Below, one piece after another: positions 1-11,821 of a DNA stretch of 64,000 bases. The position numbers and the translations under genes are program-made. Location of the stretch: assembly GCF_000003815.2 (NCBI RefSeq), contig NC_049993.1:1876123-1940122 (forward strand), given 5' to 3'. The notes under the pieces were generated by a model. It ran no database searches. It was not told the origin of the DNA and saw only the letters and a list, made by a program, of their open reading frames with translations. Each line of letters starts with the position of its first letter. Position 1 is the first letter of the stretch. The stretch comes from Branchiostoma floridae. Taxonomy: Eukaryota > Chordata > Leptocardii > Amphioxiformes > Branchiostomatidae.

Positions 1-35
1 CGTAATTTGACTTGGTATTTTCAAACATAATATAT

Positions 36-270
36 ATTTTTTTGTATTTGCTTTTGGACAGACGAGGACAATGTGGCACTGCACTCAAGTTAGTAACTTA
101 TATTAACAGTGCCACATACAAAGTACTGACAGAAGGTAAAGGTACTCTTTTATCTCCCCGACCCAAGTCAGGTACCCATTTTTACACCTGGGTGAAGTGA
201 GGAAAACCGTTTTGAGTGCCTTTCTCAAGGGCACAATGTCGGTGGCACGGTGGCTATCGAACTCGAAGAT
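36..270 (-). mobile_element. tRNA-derived SINE, 5'-truncated
   Basis: Read on the minus strand this matches the body of the SINE at 56346-56628: both contain the B-box-like GTTCGAT, the block TTGAGAAAGGCACT / TTGGGAAAGGCACT, CACTTCACCCAGGTGTAAAAA, GGTACCTGACTT, and the tail GTCCTCGTCTGTCCAAAAGC followed by an A-rich end. The tRNA head is almost entirely missing, so this copy is truncated. The two copies lie in opposite orientation. Confidence 0.75.
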
Positions 271-1685
271 ATGAAATTTACAGAACACTATCCATTGTGT
301 TTGTGTCATTTTAAAAAGAATCCCTTGGATCAAAGACGATTACCCTTATAGACCGAATCATTCTTGAAGTGTTTGTTGCATATTTTACGACTTGGAAGAC
401 TCATTTACACTGCCAAGTACACTGACAGGTATTAAAATCTAATGCATCTTTTTGACTTCCTTATGAGTCATAATATTTCACGCATACTTGATCACCTTGG
501 TCCTCGTGATTTGCACTTTATTATGCATCGTTTCCACTTAAGTACTTAAAGGATGAGCTAAAATCCACATTTTCTTAACTCAGTAGAAAATATATCTCCA
601 CTTAATTAAGACTTTTCTTCCCTAGAGGGGTAAGAGGAGCTGGAGATGATGTACTCTACTGTACTGTATTATTTTACTATCATTATCTGAATCCGACCTG
701 ACCAAATTTGTCATCGTCAGTTTTTATGCGATGTAGTTTACGTTATTCCACTTTATAAATCGTCGACCATGTTGACGATCACCATGTCTCTTAATTTCTT
801 TAAAAAATGTTTAAGTTGCTGTTGTTGTAAGTTAGGGCAGCTGACCGGCTAAAGACCGCTCGCATTATTTGATTATTGCATCATTTTCTTGGACCATGAG
901 ACAATGCAAACTATTTCTGTGTGTACACACTTACCGGACAAAGAAAGATTTCAGCCTTATCTAACAAGGAAACTCACATCGTGAAAAATAGAGAGTTGGA
1001 ATGTTTGTGTAACTGTATAATGTATAGATCTGAGTGCAAGCGTTGAACTTAGCTGGTGACAGGCACAGACGTCTAGACGTATAATTTAGATATTGCTAAT
1101 CAACGTTAACGTTAATGATAGTGATTGTCTAATATACGTATACTGATAAATATCTTTAGATAAAAACATCTAATGTAAACATTTACATCTAATATTGTTG
1201 TCATCATAAAAATAGCACATCTGTCAGAGATCTTTGTAAGATTAAGCCTGAAGATGCCTTTTAAATCAGTCTCCAAGCAAACGTGTCAGCTGGTTAAAAA
1301 AAGAGAGGCATTTGGTCAAATACGGACAAACAAGCACCTTGGGGGTTTCAGTCAGTCTTATGTAGTATATACACCCGCCGGTCACTCCACGTCCTAACCT
1401 ATTAACTCCTACTAGACTTTTATTCCTAACTTGGCCAAAGTCTCCTATTACTATTCGGTCAGACTGGAGTCATCATTTTATTGCTATGGTCTTAGACTTA
1501 AAACAAATTTGTCAATTGACTATAATGAAATATCAGCAAGTCGGCTGTTTTTTTTTTATCACATTTTGTCGCATTTGCATAATCGTCAAGGAAGTGTTGC
1601 CTTCCAAGAAACCGTCATTGAGTCAAACAAAAAACCTGATTGGTCGGTCTGTTGGTTGTTCAATCGACCGATTGTTTCAAATCTG
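271..1685. other. noncoding stretch, no gene seen
   Basis: A+T-rich DNA upstream of the BRICHOS gene. I see no exon with coding character, no RNA gene and no clear repeat. The segment nearest 1685 is the presumed proximal promoter of the downstream gene. Confidence 0.5.
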
Positions 1686-1692
1686 TATAAAT
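1686..1692 (+). promoter_or_regulatory. TATA box of the BRICHOS gene
   Basis: TATAAAT lies about 100 bases before the exon that ends in the start codon at 1792. A start site near 1715-1720 would give a 5' UTR of about 75-80 bases. Position and sequence fit; the start site itself is inferred. Confidence 0.5.
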
Positions 1693-1791
1693 CGGGAACA
1701 CCGCGAAGCTTCTGGCATACCACTTCTATCATCGAAAAAGTTGCTGTGACCGAATCTTCGACCGAAGTGACCGAGTGCCTCCAAGCTTACC

Positions 1792-4021
1792 ATGGTACGT
1801 TGATCTCTTACATTCTAAATTTGATTTCTGAAATTATCGCACACTTTCTCTCAAACAACCACTCCGAAACTCGTGATAAAACAGACTGTGACTCTCTCCA
1901 CAGGCCGGATTTCTGCTCCTCTCCATCCTGGCGGTTTTGTCTACCGTCCACGCGGCACCCACCTGTACGTGTGAAGAGAAGGCTTCTTCCACTCAGGTAA
2001 GGAGGACACTGTACTTTTCTATTTACAATACAGGTCATGCTTTTCACTCTATCACTGCTATCCGAACGCTCGAGCCGTCAGGCAATGACGCTAACACTTG
2101 TGGGATTTAGTGGCGTAAGCACGCAATGTCATGCTACAGTAGAAATTTTATTTCAAGATAAGACATGGTACTATTGGTCAACTGGTAACCAGAACTCAAA
2201 TTGTCGAATGTGCCTTAACTTTATTTTTATTTTCAGCCAAAATGAAAAGAAAATTGACATATTTTACGAATTTTGTACGTCTGGTGCACATGATGCATGT
2301 CTTGATGTATGTTTCCTCTTAAAATTGCAGCAGTACACTGTCCAAATCAACGAAGAAGGAACCATCTTCAACCAAGTGACTGATGTAGACCGGGATAATC
2401 AGATCGTTCTGTTCCACGTGCCTCAGCACAACATCGTGTCTGACAATCAAGTCATGTTGGACTACAACACGGTACGTCAAACACGAGTGATGTTAATGTT
2501 CTCTTTTTGCCCCTTCACACGAGATGCGGAATCAGCCGGTATGCCGTCAGAATGACTATTCGCTGTATATTCATAAGTACTCGTAGTGCATTCTAGAATT
2601 TCTCACTGTGTCCCAGATATTTCTGCCCATTTTTGTGGCCGTCTCGAATGTTTCTGTCATGCTCAAAACTTTCGAGGTGCATTAGTAGTGGAGAAAAATC
2701 GATCGGCATTCAAACTGTATTCTAACTGCATTGTACCGAATGTGGCCAAAAGAATATCTGGAGTGCAGTACTAGTGAGAATGTCTATATTGCACTACAAA
2801 TATCCGAGAATAGACAAAGAATAGTTATTCTGACGGCATTTCGACTCATTCCTTCCGGTGTGAAAGGGGATATAAGGTCCATTTGAAATTCCCACCCGAA
2901 TGTGGCACGAATTTAGCAAACTCTTCATTCTGGCTGGTTCTGCTTGATTCCTGCTAATTCAGTTTCCGTGTGAAGGCCCTATAAAATAAACAGAATACCG
3001 GTAGAAACTAACCAGTGTGATATTTCTACAGGGACTGATGATGACCCTTTACACCGAGCTGAACGCCTGTTTCCTGTCAACCATGCCTGACAACATCCCG
3101 GCAATTGACAAGCTGGTAGAAGGGCTGAGTGCCATGGCAGTAAGCAGACATTTAGCAACTTCAGACTTCAGACAGGATATGGGTTACCGTAGTTAGAATA
3201 TCATCAATAGTTTCAGTAACGATAGTGATACTAGACTCCATATCCAACTCGATACGATTTGTACTAAAGATCCTGTATGTCTATAGAACCCACAGACAAG
3301 AAGCACCATCCTTAAGAAGAGGAAGGAAGAGACCTACCAACGTGCCGCCCCACAGCCTCTAAATGCCCGGACCATGTTGGGGGACCAGATGGCCCAGATG
3401 TGTGCAAAGTATCCTGTCTACAACACCGTGGTGGTTCCCGAGGCGACCATCGAACAGGATTCAGGTAAAAGTCAAGGAGCCATCGCTCATTTTCCACGCG
3501 CTTCAATCAGCTGTTTGAGCTTCTGCTAAACGTTTTATTATGTTTTTATTATTTTTTTATTACGTTTTTCTCTATAGATTTCGCCGATTTTAACATCTGC
3601 TTATAGGGCAATATTTGTTCATTATGAATACTCAAGTTGATAACCACACTGTTCAACTGCTGTTCTTTTTTTCGAATTAAGAACTCCCCTTAAGTAGAAA
3701 AACTGTCAAAAAGTTCTGCGTGTATCGTCATATTCAGCTGTGAAGCCAGGCGATACCCTGAACATCCACTTTCCTGACTTTCATTTTCCTCGCTGTTTAG
3801 GAAACAAAACCACTCGTAGGTGGCTTGACGACCAAGTAACCCTGACTTGTCCACCGTTCGACTTCATGTACCGATGTGAGCTGAGGAACTCATGCATCTA
3901 CGTCTACTACTGCGAGGGGACCCACCTCCCAGGGTTAGCACCAACCGCCGCGCAGTGTGATGTGTACCATGACTTCACCGCCAACGCCTGGCAGTGCGTG
4001 CCTTATTGCCCTGACGAGTAG
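1792..4021 (+). CDS. secreted BRICHOS-domain protein with Cys-rich C terminus, six exons
   Basis: Exons: 1792-1794 (ATG only), 1904-1996, 2331-2471, 3032-3139, 3287-3464, 3738-4021; all introns GT..AG and phases fit, giving 268 residues. Exon 2 encodes a signal peptide (hydrophobic AGFLLLSILAVLSTVHA, then a cysteine pair). Exons 3-5 form a BRICHOS domain: a beta-rich stretch (IVLFHVPQHN), the first conserved Cys in ELNACF, the helix after NIPAIDKLV, a linker, and the second conserved Cys in MCAKYPVYN; the order mirrors pro-surfactant protein C and gastrokines. Exon 6 adds about 90 residues with eight cysteines. BRICHOS domains act as intramolecular chaperones for aggregation-prone segments in the secretory pathway. 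Known: family role. Inferred: that the Cys-rich end is the client or mature part. No transmembrane segment follows the signal, so it is probably secreted. Confidence 0.85.
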
Positions 4022-4285
4022 GATTAAAAACATGTTTGCCACAATTTTTCTTAATGTATGTGTTTCAAATATCAAATAGATGAGCTGGGTTTTCAAACCC
4101 GATTTGTTTGACGCTTTATACTGAATGACCAAAACGATAACGTCAGATAATGTTAACGGTGATTTCTCGTTTAAGGGGAGAAGTAAAAGCAGATACTCAA
4201 TGTTCGACAGTTTTTGTCTCCTTTAGTCTATATTTTAAGTCTAACGTTGTGCAAGGTCATAATTTCTTACTGACAATTTATTCAA

Positions 4286-4291
4286 AATAAA
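4286..4291 (+). terminator. poly(A) signal of the BRICHOS gene
   Basis: AATAAA, 265 bases after the stop at 4019-4021, followed by a GT-rich stretch (GTTTGTTTTG) as expected downstream of cleavage. Confidence 0.6.
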
Positions 4292-6040
4292 GTTTGTTTT
4301 GCAGTGGCAGTTGATTGTCAGTCTGATGTTTACGGTTCTTGTTTATGAAAACGATTTGAGACTTTAATCATAGTCATCGTTGATTTTGCTGTAATGTTTT
4401 AAGTAGGTAAGTTGTAGTTTGCTTATATCAAACTGAAGTTAGAATGGCTTATATTTCTAGTAATCTATTTCTCATAAAAATGTGACCCACAACCAGCTGA
4501 AAATATAAATTGCTTCTATGTTAGTGTTTAGAAGATAATATTAAAACAAAATTACTGACAACGCAAACCTTGCTTTCCGCATCAACATAATAGTTTGATG
4601 CGACAGACGCAACGTATCACAGTTAGTATACGCAAAGCTGACACTAACGCATGCTGTAACAAACACATTTACTATATGTCTGAGATAAACGGCGTAACTT
4701 TGTTTCGTAATAAATACCTCCAAAAAATCAAATGTATTTGTTAGCCTCATAGCCGTAGTTATATTTTAGATAACAATAAAAACAACCCGTTCTTTTCAAG
4801 TCCTTTATGCATGCAATATTTTACCATGACCTTTGTCCCAATTAAAAATCAACAGAACGACTATTGTAATGACCTTTAGCTTCGGTCTATTTCGGCCTCC
4901 ATCTTTGTTAGACATCGTTTATTCGCTGGCAGCTAACCTGGTTTAGATAGCCTAAAGAGTCGTCAATGATGTGAAGTTATATACATGTGATGTGCAGTTA
5001 TATAATACGGCGTTACAACTGGAACAAGTCCCATTGGGCGTACTCTCAGAACAGAGGTTCGGCTCAGACTGTTTTATGACGTGTTCAAAGTCGTTTTATC
5101 TAGTTTTTCATATGTGCTGTTTTCTTCATGTCCTCCAGCCAAACTATGAAGAAAACAGTACAACAAAAGAAACCCCGATTAAAACGCCTTAGAACACGTC
5201 GAAAACAGCCGGAGTTGAACCCCTGCTTGCACAGTAATGCAGCGTTGTAACTTTTTGATAAATTTTTGCATGGTACAGATACAGATAAAGGGTTAATATG
5301 ACACACAAATGATATCTGGATTATTCAAAGCCTTACTATACAGATTTGAATTGCATTTCGATCCCTACCTTAAAAGTCCAGAAGAGACCTGAATACCGAT
5401 GGGTGGCCTTCGTCACCTCACATTTTGACTCCACACCTCCAGTTACGGATGTATCTAATAACTGGTGTTAAACTTGGTGTTAAATATTAACATTTCGTAC
5501 AAACATGTGGTCAGAGGCCACCTATGTTAATGGGATCAAAGTTATTGTTGACCTCATGTCTCTGTGTTCTGTCGCAGGGTAACAATGAATGTAACAGTGA
5601 CTGTATTTATAACACCGCAAGTCTGTCTCAACCTTCGACGTTAAATACCCTTTACTTTGCCTCGATTTTTTCAGCTTTACTATTATCAATCTGTCAAATT
5701 GATTACCGTCAATAGAGTCATGCCGTAAGTGTGTCTGCAATAGCAACTACTATTGATACTTCGCACCCATTTGTTTTTTAATTCCAAACAAGCAGTCAGC
5801 CAGACAAACGCACAGATAGATGCTAAAACGGTAATAGGTAGTACAGTGTTGAGGCATTATTGACTTTGGGGAGACTGCTCCAATTGAATGTTTATCCCTC
5901 GCGAACATACAATTGAGGGGCTTTTATTCCAAGACAGCTGAAGAAAGGTCGTGTTTCAACTGACGATTGCATCAGTGTTGAAATACGTTTAAAGTATGGC
6001 TCATTGTGTTGCACGGTCTATCGATCAAAGAAACGTACAC
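4292..6040. other. intergenic stretch
   Basis: Apart from the foldback repeat at 5013-5251 I see nothing recognisable here. Confidence 0.4.
5013..5251. repeat. imperfect foldback repeat (MITE-like)
   Basis: The left arm (GTTACAAC, GACGTGTTC, CTGTTTTCTTCAT) is repeated in inverted order on the right (ATGAAGAAAACAG, GAACACGTC, GTTGTAAC). The arms would fold into a long hairpin centred near 5140. No coding potential; probably a small non-autonomous DNA element. Confidence 0.55.
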
Positions 6041-7011
6041 CACTCAAGCACCCACCTTTTTTTGCGACTAAAATGACCGAGTGGGGTCCAAACGGACCCC
6101 AAAATGTTTTGTTCATAAAATCTCAGTACCATTTCTTATCGGCGATCATTGTATGTACATTGCTTCGTCAATGTAAGAGGAAGATTTTGAGATATTAAGG
6201 TGTTGCTAATTCCAACTCATTATCATAATTTATGCAAAAGTTCAGAAGGACCACGTTTTGCACTAAACCTATTCCGACCAGATAGGGGAATTTTGAGGCC
6301 CTCAGCAACATTTATGTCGCATAACTCATGAACGGCTAAAGCCAAAGCTACGAAACTTGGTAATTTATCACAAAATATTGTTTGCAAAAGTTTTTGGTCA
6401 ATAAAGTAAGTTTATCATTTTTTGGGGTTGCCATGGCAACCATATACTAACAGGCATATTTTTGCCAAAATTTGACAATTTCAATTTAAACAAGGTTTTC
6501 TTGATAAACTACATCTGTTTTCTGACAACAATTAAATTCTATGAAATTCAATGTAATTTTCATGACTTAAAATTTATAATTTATGCTAATTTCATGACGT
6601 CATTGGTCAAAATCCAAGATGGCCGCCCTGATTAGGCAAATGACGTCATAATGTCGTCATATTACATGTTGAGGACACAGAATTTTTTGTGATGATTTAG
6701 GTTTACATTCTTATTATTGTCTGAAAGTTTAGTAGTCATACTGTAAGTGGTTAAGGAGTTAGCCTCCAAAGTTTGTTTTAAAAACTGCACATATTTGCTG
6801 GGGTCCGTTTGGACCCCAGAGGGACTGAACACAAACTTTCTTTATAATTTCCACATTATTGTACCAATCTTTGCGAAAACTTAGGAGAAGGTATAAAACA
6901 TATTGACTGACAAAGTCACAGAAGGATTTTATTTTCAGATTAAAAATGTTCAAATGGCACTTGAAAATGTACGCCTGGGGTCCAAATGGACCCCACTCGG
7001 GTGTTTGAGGG
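6041..7011. mobile_element. MITE family B, near full length
   Basis: Ends CACTCAAGCACCC and GGGTGTTTGAGGG are inverted repeats; the right flank is CTAA, one base from TTAA. The element contains short palindromes of the form GGGGTCC-N4-GGACCCC near 6085, 6801 and 6978. A second copy in the opposite orientation lies at about 52826-53724 and has a perfect TTAA at its intact end, as in piggyBac insertions. No transposase ORF, so non-autonomous. Confidence 0.7.
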
Positions 7012-9295
7012 CTAAAGCCTCTGTCTCATGTATCGCACGATTATCTTACTGGTGATTTCCATGCGTGATAATATCCCCGTACGTCGTACGGTTGGAATGG
7101 TTTAAAGTTATAAAGCCGTGGTCACAAACACCGTAGATAATCAAGCGGTGGGTAATAAGAGCGTATATACGTCAATTGCAGGTAATAGTAGCTAATATTA
7201 GCCTTCGGGGAACGTCCTACAGCGACAAATACAGCTGAAATGGATTCTCAACATGCCTCTATCGCCTTACAGTTTTGACGAATATTGTGAATACGGTAGA
7301 CAATCCGAAAGATATGTTTTAGCAGCAAGGGAATAGCTTTGAGCTAGAGTGCAAAAATAGAGATCGGCAATAATTCTGAATAGCTCAAAAATTATAGACA
7401 GACAGCTATCTATCTTCGTGTCTAAACTGTCCCCCAGGGACTTGGACGTCAGCTAGGGCACTAGGTAGGTAGGTAAGTTAAAGCACAACAAAATGTTGGT
7501 AGGTGGTGATAGAGACATCTAATGCTAGCTTGAAACCTCAGCTTTCATCCGTACAGTGATCACGATATATGTATGGAAGCGTCAATTAGCAATCTTGATC
7601 AAAAGCTGTGTAGGACGCTTTACAAAGTTGACTGTCAAATTAAGTTCTCTTGTAGCCATTTAGTGATTCGTTATGTGGCTAATGCAGATTGTGATTGTGT
7701 ACAACTGACAGAGATATTATTAAATACGATTTGTATGGAAAAATGGTTGTTTGCAGGTGTGTTTGTTTTTCTTGATATACAAATTAGCCTTTTTATCAGA
7801 CCTAGACCGAGTGCACGACGGTAGACGATACAATAACTAGCCACAGGGATAGCTCCCTCTGGCGATACAACTCCGTTTAGCACTCTTATTTGTCTTTGTT
7901 GATATGTCAGGATATGCTTTATGCAACTGAATGAATTAGGTCCTGTTGTTTGAGTACATTTACCTAATGTTGTCTTGCCGGGGCGGGCGGGTCTGGAATC
8001 AAGCTCCTTTCCTGTTGAGGGCGGGATTGTATATTCTCTCATATGTAGTCTCTCTATCTCTCCTTGTTCGAACCAGCTGGGTTCACGGTCTAGGATATCT
8101 GTGGATCTGAGATTGACAGGGGGTTCCTGATTAATATATATTGTGCTGTAGATGCTATGAAATGGCGCCGTGAGGAACCGTTACCGCAAGTAAATATCAA
8201 TTTATAGACAACGCCTCCTTTATACTCGAAATTTAATGCAAGAATGCAAAAGACGTAAGATAGGTACTAAAAGATTACATGCCAAATTTTGAAAATGTAG
8301 ACTATGAACATTATTACAGCAATTTAAGCGACAAAACACGCCAACAAGTTGGAGAATTGTAACCGCGAAGTGATACGTATATACGTGGTAGTATAGTATT
8401 GTAGTATAGTATTGTAAGTTGGCACCTTAACACAAAGTCACCACACTAGTACCGCTTCTACAAATACAAACAATGCCACCACACATATTTTCCTATGTTT
8501 GGAATTTCTGGCGAAACCAATGCGCCCTCACATTCCATCCATAAGACTTACATGCTGCGGTCTTACCACTTGTACACAATTTCAATACCCATCAACAGAG
8601 AATCAGACACCCACACCTTGTTTGGGACATTTATTAAAATGGACTTTCGCAAAGCAGACAGGATAAAAGACTTGATGTAGAGAGTGAGGAGCCAACTTCG
8701 GTGATGCTAGAAAGGCTTTGTTAAACTGGACAGGTGACCATGTGATAAAGTGAAATGTTAACAGATAGGGCGGTTAGTGGTGCAAACTGGTGATTCTTGG
8801 CGCTCTGTATACGACATATCATGTAGGCAACAGAACTTATAAAAAAAGTCAGGTCCTACAATTGATTTTTGAAGAGGGGTTCTTCTGGTCTACTTGTGTG
8901 TTTAGAGGACATGACAGATTGAGAAATGACTATGAATAAAGAAACAGGCACACAAACATTTTGAAATGAGTCATCTGTAGGCTGTAGGACTGCATCAATG
9001 GATTTATCATGGTAGCAAATGTGATAGTTTACACTTACAAGTGTACATGTATTAGGTATCAAGCCAAAATCATTCAACATGCAGGTGTCATCCATGAAAC
9101 TATTTTGAAGTGGCTATTTTTATTGCCTATATATCTCTTGATTTAACCAATGACAGGACAACATTCTATTCTAATGAACTGATTGAAAAGAAGGCTGTTG
9201 ACTGGTGTGACTGAAAGACACGTGGAGAGAAACAATGACTCAGCAAATAGGATGCTTATCATGTATTTATCTCCTTAAGCACTTTGCAATGTTTG
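7012..9295. other. intergenic stretch, no gene seen
   Basis: Noncoding, A+T-rich. A short direct repeat of AGTATAGTATTGT occurs near 8390-8417. No exon with splice signals and coding bias was found. Confidence 0.4.
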
Positions 9296-9532
9296 CTACT
9301 GTGCGCGCCCGAACACGTGATCTGGGTAGATCAGTGTGAAACAGTTGGAGTGCCAGACGTTGTATCCCAACCCCTCAGCCTCACAGAGATCCATCATGGC
9401 AATCAGCATGTCGTATGCGGTATTGGCACCTGAGCCAATGCACCGGATCCCAGGTATCAGCTTGTCCTTCACAACCTCTGCAATGATTTGGGTCAGGTCA
9501 TAGTCGAAAGAGTCGGCTAGGTCGCGGTAGAT
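9296..9532 (-). CDS. orphan terminal exon, unknown protein
   Basis: On the minus strand a good acceptor (CCCCTACAG at 9540-9533) opens a frame of 78 codons that ends in TAG at 9296-9298. Codon choice is G+C-rich at third positions, unlike the surrounding DNA, and the protein is well mixed and globular-looking (IYRDLADSFDYDL at the start, GIRCIGSGANTAYDM in the middle, NVWHSNCF near the end). I do not recognise the family. The exon needs upstream exons at higher coordinates; none was identified, and a plus-strand ORF begins only 60-110 bases away, so this may be a gene remnant. Confidence 0.45.
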   Translation of the reverse strand: MYRDLADSFDYDLTQIIAEVVKDKLIPGIRCIGSGANTAYDMLIAMMDLCEAEGLGYNVWHSNCFTLIYPDHVFGRAQ

Positions 9533-9590
9533 CTGTAGGGGATACAGAATGGTTGGGTAGACCTCGTAAGTGCTTTCCTAGTATATACCT

Positions 9591-10316
9591 GTGCAACTCC
9601 GAAGTGAACACAGCTTTTCATGGCTGTTCTTTGATCTGGCTATGACTTATACAGTCGATAGTCTATATATATATAGCATCCTGGGAAATGTGACTTTTAT
9701 CACTGGTAATCAGGCATTGGTCGACGAGTACAGGTTGTTGTGGACAAAGCAATTTCAAAAAAATAATAGGGTAGTTCTACAAGTGATGGCTATCATTTTG
9801 CTGTATTATAATATATCTACTTTTGAAACCAAGCCTCTCACTGCCGAACTGCTGAATGTTAAGAAAGAAATCTATCATTTTTCAAGCCTTGCTGTGTCCT
9901 TTTGCGCGCTACATCATGACATTCAACCGACCACAATATGGGAGACTATTCAGAAGCTGAGAAACAGCGGAGTCGTCAGTGGTGAGAGCGCACACCACTT
10001 GATGGTGATGGTCAGTATCTCAGCAGAACTGAGGCTGCGGACGTACATGAACAACCGTGGTCAGGTGGAAAACGTGTCAGCCTTATCGTCAATGTCGACG
10101 GATACGGGCATTGATGAAAAAATACGGAAAGTATTTTACACCTCGAATACAAAACAACTAATGAGATATTATGTTACAGAAATACCCCTAAAGCACTTTC
10201 TTTCACAGCTGACTGGCCTTAAGCTATTAAAAGAACCAATTATCTTCTTTGACAATTCTTCAGAGGTTAAAGCAGAGGTGTACACACTCGTACCCAGCGC
10301 CGCGAAGAAGCCATAG
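9591..10316 (+). CDS. nucleotidyltransferase-like fragment of a TPR-protein family
   Basis: A 241-codon open frame without introns; the first ATG is at 9642, and the frame is open upstream to 9591. Recognisable blocks are [10 protein letters not shown] and [12 protein letters not shown] near the start, [13 protein letters not shown] around residue 90, WETIQKLR...SGESAHHL and [13 protein letters not shown] in the middle, ALSSMSTDT, then [11 protein letters not shown]. From memory these resemble the DUF294/PII-uridylyltransferase-like region that precedes TPR repeats in many amphioxus proteins; the TPR part is absent here. AATAAA follows at about 10345. It could be a short gene, a truncated family member or a retrocopy. 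Family assignment is unverified. Confidence 0.55.
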   Translation: MQLRSEHSFSWLFFDLAMTYTVDSLYIYSILGNVTFITGNQALVDEYRLLWTKQFQKNNRVVLQVMAIILLYYNISTFETKPLTAELLNVKKEIYHFSSLAVSFCALHHDIQPTTIWETIQKLRNSGVVSGESAHHLMVMVSISAELRLRTYMNNRGQVENVSALSSMSTDTGIDEKIRKVFYTSNTKQLMRYYVTEIPLKHFLSQLTGLKLLKEPIIFFDNSSEVKAEVYTLVPSAAKKP

Positions 10317-10342
10317 GTTTAGATTGTGGGCTCAACCAATAC

Positions 10343-10350
10343 ACAAATAA
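10343..10350 (+). terminator. poly(A) signal after the 9.6-10.3 kb ORF
   Basis: CAAATAAA about 30 bases after the stop, followed by a GTTTTGTTTTATG stretch. This supports transcription of the ORF, now or in its source gene. Confidence 0.45.
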
Positions 10351-10946
10351 AACTATATGGAATCCACATCTGTCATTTTGTTTTGTTTTATGTTTGTCTC
10401 AATTACCTTAGCAAATCGTAAGTTGTGTGACCATTCTGTGCGTCTCTATACAACGTGAGACTGTACCCCAGTTAGCTAGCGTTTTCTACAGTTACCGAGG
10501 CGAAAACAAGACGAAAGTTTACTATTTCGGGGGTAACATGTTGCCACAATGGTGATACGTTATATCAAAGGGAACTTTAAAATGTACCTAATTTGGTGGC
10601 GCTGCGAGGGTGTAAGATTACCCCTCTAGATTGCCGAGAGGGGAGTTATGTCACGGAAGGGAGTTTGCTACGGTAGCGAGTTTGGCCTTCTCCGCAAAAC
10701 ATATATATGTATATACATTGTACATAAAAGTATCACAGATCTAGTCTAACACAGAAGTTCGGCTTCTTCTCGCTTCTTGGTAATCGTGAAAATGTAGGAC
10801 TGTATGGGTTTAGCTATGGTCAGTTTGTTAAAACGCATGAGGAATATAAACTTGTCAGTGCTATTCACGTAAATATACATTTCTGTTGTCTTCAACGTGT
10901 TAGCATTATGTCTCCACACGTCAACACTTCAATACGAGTAATGTAA

Positions 10947-11035
10947 GCATCCACGTGATTCAGTGGTAGAATTCTTGCATGCCACGCGGCCGATGCATTT
11001 TTCACAGATATACAGGTGCAATGTTTTGAATCCCA
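10947..11035 (+). pseudogene. tRNA-Gly-like relic
   Basis: The first ~47 bases (GCATCCACGTGATTCAGTGG, then TAGAATTCTTGCATGCCACG) closely follow metazoan tRNA-Gly(GCC), including A box and anticodon arm. The variable and T arms are disrupted; a decayed B box (GTTTTGAATCCC) lies near 11023, and no acceptor stem closes. A tRNA pseudogene or a SINE head is likelier than a working gene. Confidence 0.5.
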
Positions 11036-11105
11036 GTACGTATTGTCAGACAACGATCATGCTACAGCGGTGTGTATAAAGTCGAATTAAATCAAGAACT
11101 TAGAG

Positions 11106-11468
11106 CTATATAGAAAACCGTCTGCAAATATAGCATTGATCACCCTGTTTTGATCTAACTAAGTAAGTATAGTCACAAGTTAGAGACAACATACCAATCC
11201 AATACATTAGCAAATCGAAAGCAGTATGGTAGTCCAGCCTACGGTTTCTGAAGAGGTCTCCTATCTTAAACTTTTGCAAGATTCTTTTCCGCGTCCCAAA
11301 GAGTTCAGTTCTCGTAAGGTGTGAATTGGCATGAATACTCGGACTAAATTGATTAGATATTAGATAAGATTGAACAGCCTGCCCAGTGGCAGAATTGTAA
11401 AAAAAGGCGTGTAAAGAATCTGCTAGGCTAGAACAAGACGGGGTTGTTGAACAAGCCGACATAATCAT
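11106..11468 (-). CDS. candidate small ORF or exon, unknown
   Basis: Open for 120 codons from ATG (MIMSACSTTPSC). A donor-like GTATGTTG falls after the codons for LLMYWIG, so the coding part may end near 11190. The composition is plausible for protein but no domain is recognisable, and a LINE remnant lies just upstream on the same strand. It may be chance. Confidence 0.2.
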   Translation of the reverse strand: MIMSACSTTPSCSSLADSLHAFFYNSATGQAVQSYLISNQFSPSIHANSHLTRTELFGTRKRILQKFKIGDLFRNRRLDYHTAFDLLMYWIGMLSLTCDYTYLVRSKQGDQCYICRRFSI

Positions 11469-11821
11469 GTTTTAGCAATTACAAAACAAATACATCCAAC
11501 GTGTAATGAAAGTGTTTAAAATAATACCATTTTGTTATGAAATATCCAGCCTTTGATAAAGAAAGATGATAAAGTTTAAAATATTACCCAACACAAGTAA
11601 AATATATTCCATGTCCCGACACATTTTCCGTACATCTACTCCAATAAGATATATACATACATGCCAAAAAATTAAACCTAACAATGACGACACAAAGAAT
11701 ATAACATAGTGTGATTAGGAATCTTTATTCCACACATTCAGCACATCAGTTTTCTTTATTCTTTATTTCAGGTTAAAAACCCATAGACACACAAAAGATA
11801 CATACATATACATTAAAATCT

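Noticed and set aside
1431-2000. 189-codon plus-strand ORF over the BRICHOS gene start
   Set aside because: It runs through promoter, intron and exon 2 in a frame different from that of the signal peptide.
6085-6102. GGGGTCC palindrome considered as a terminator hairpin
   Set aside because: It recurs inside both MITE copies, so it belongs to the element.
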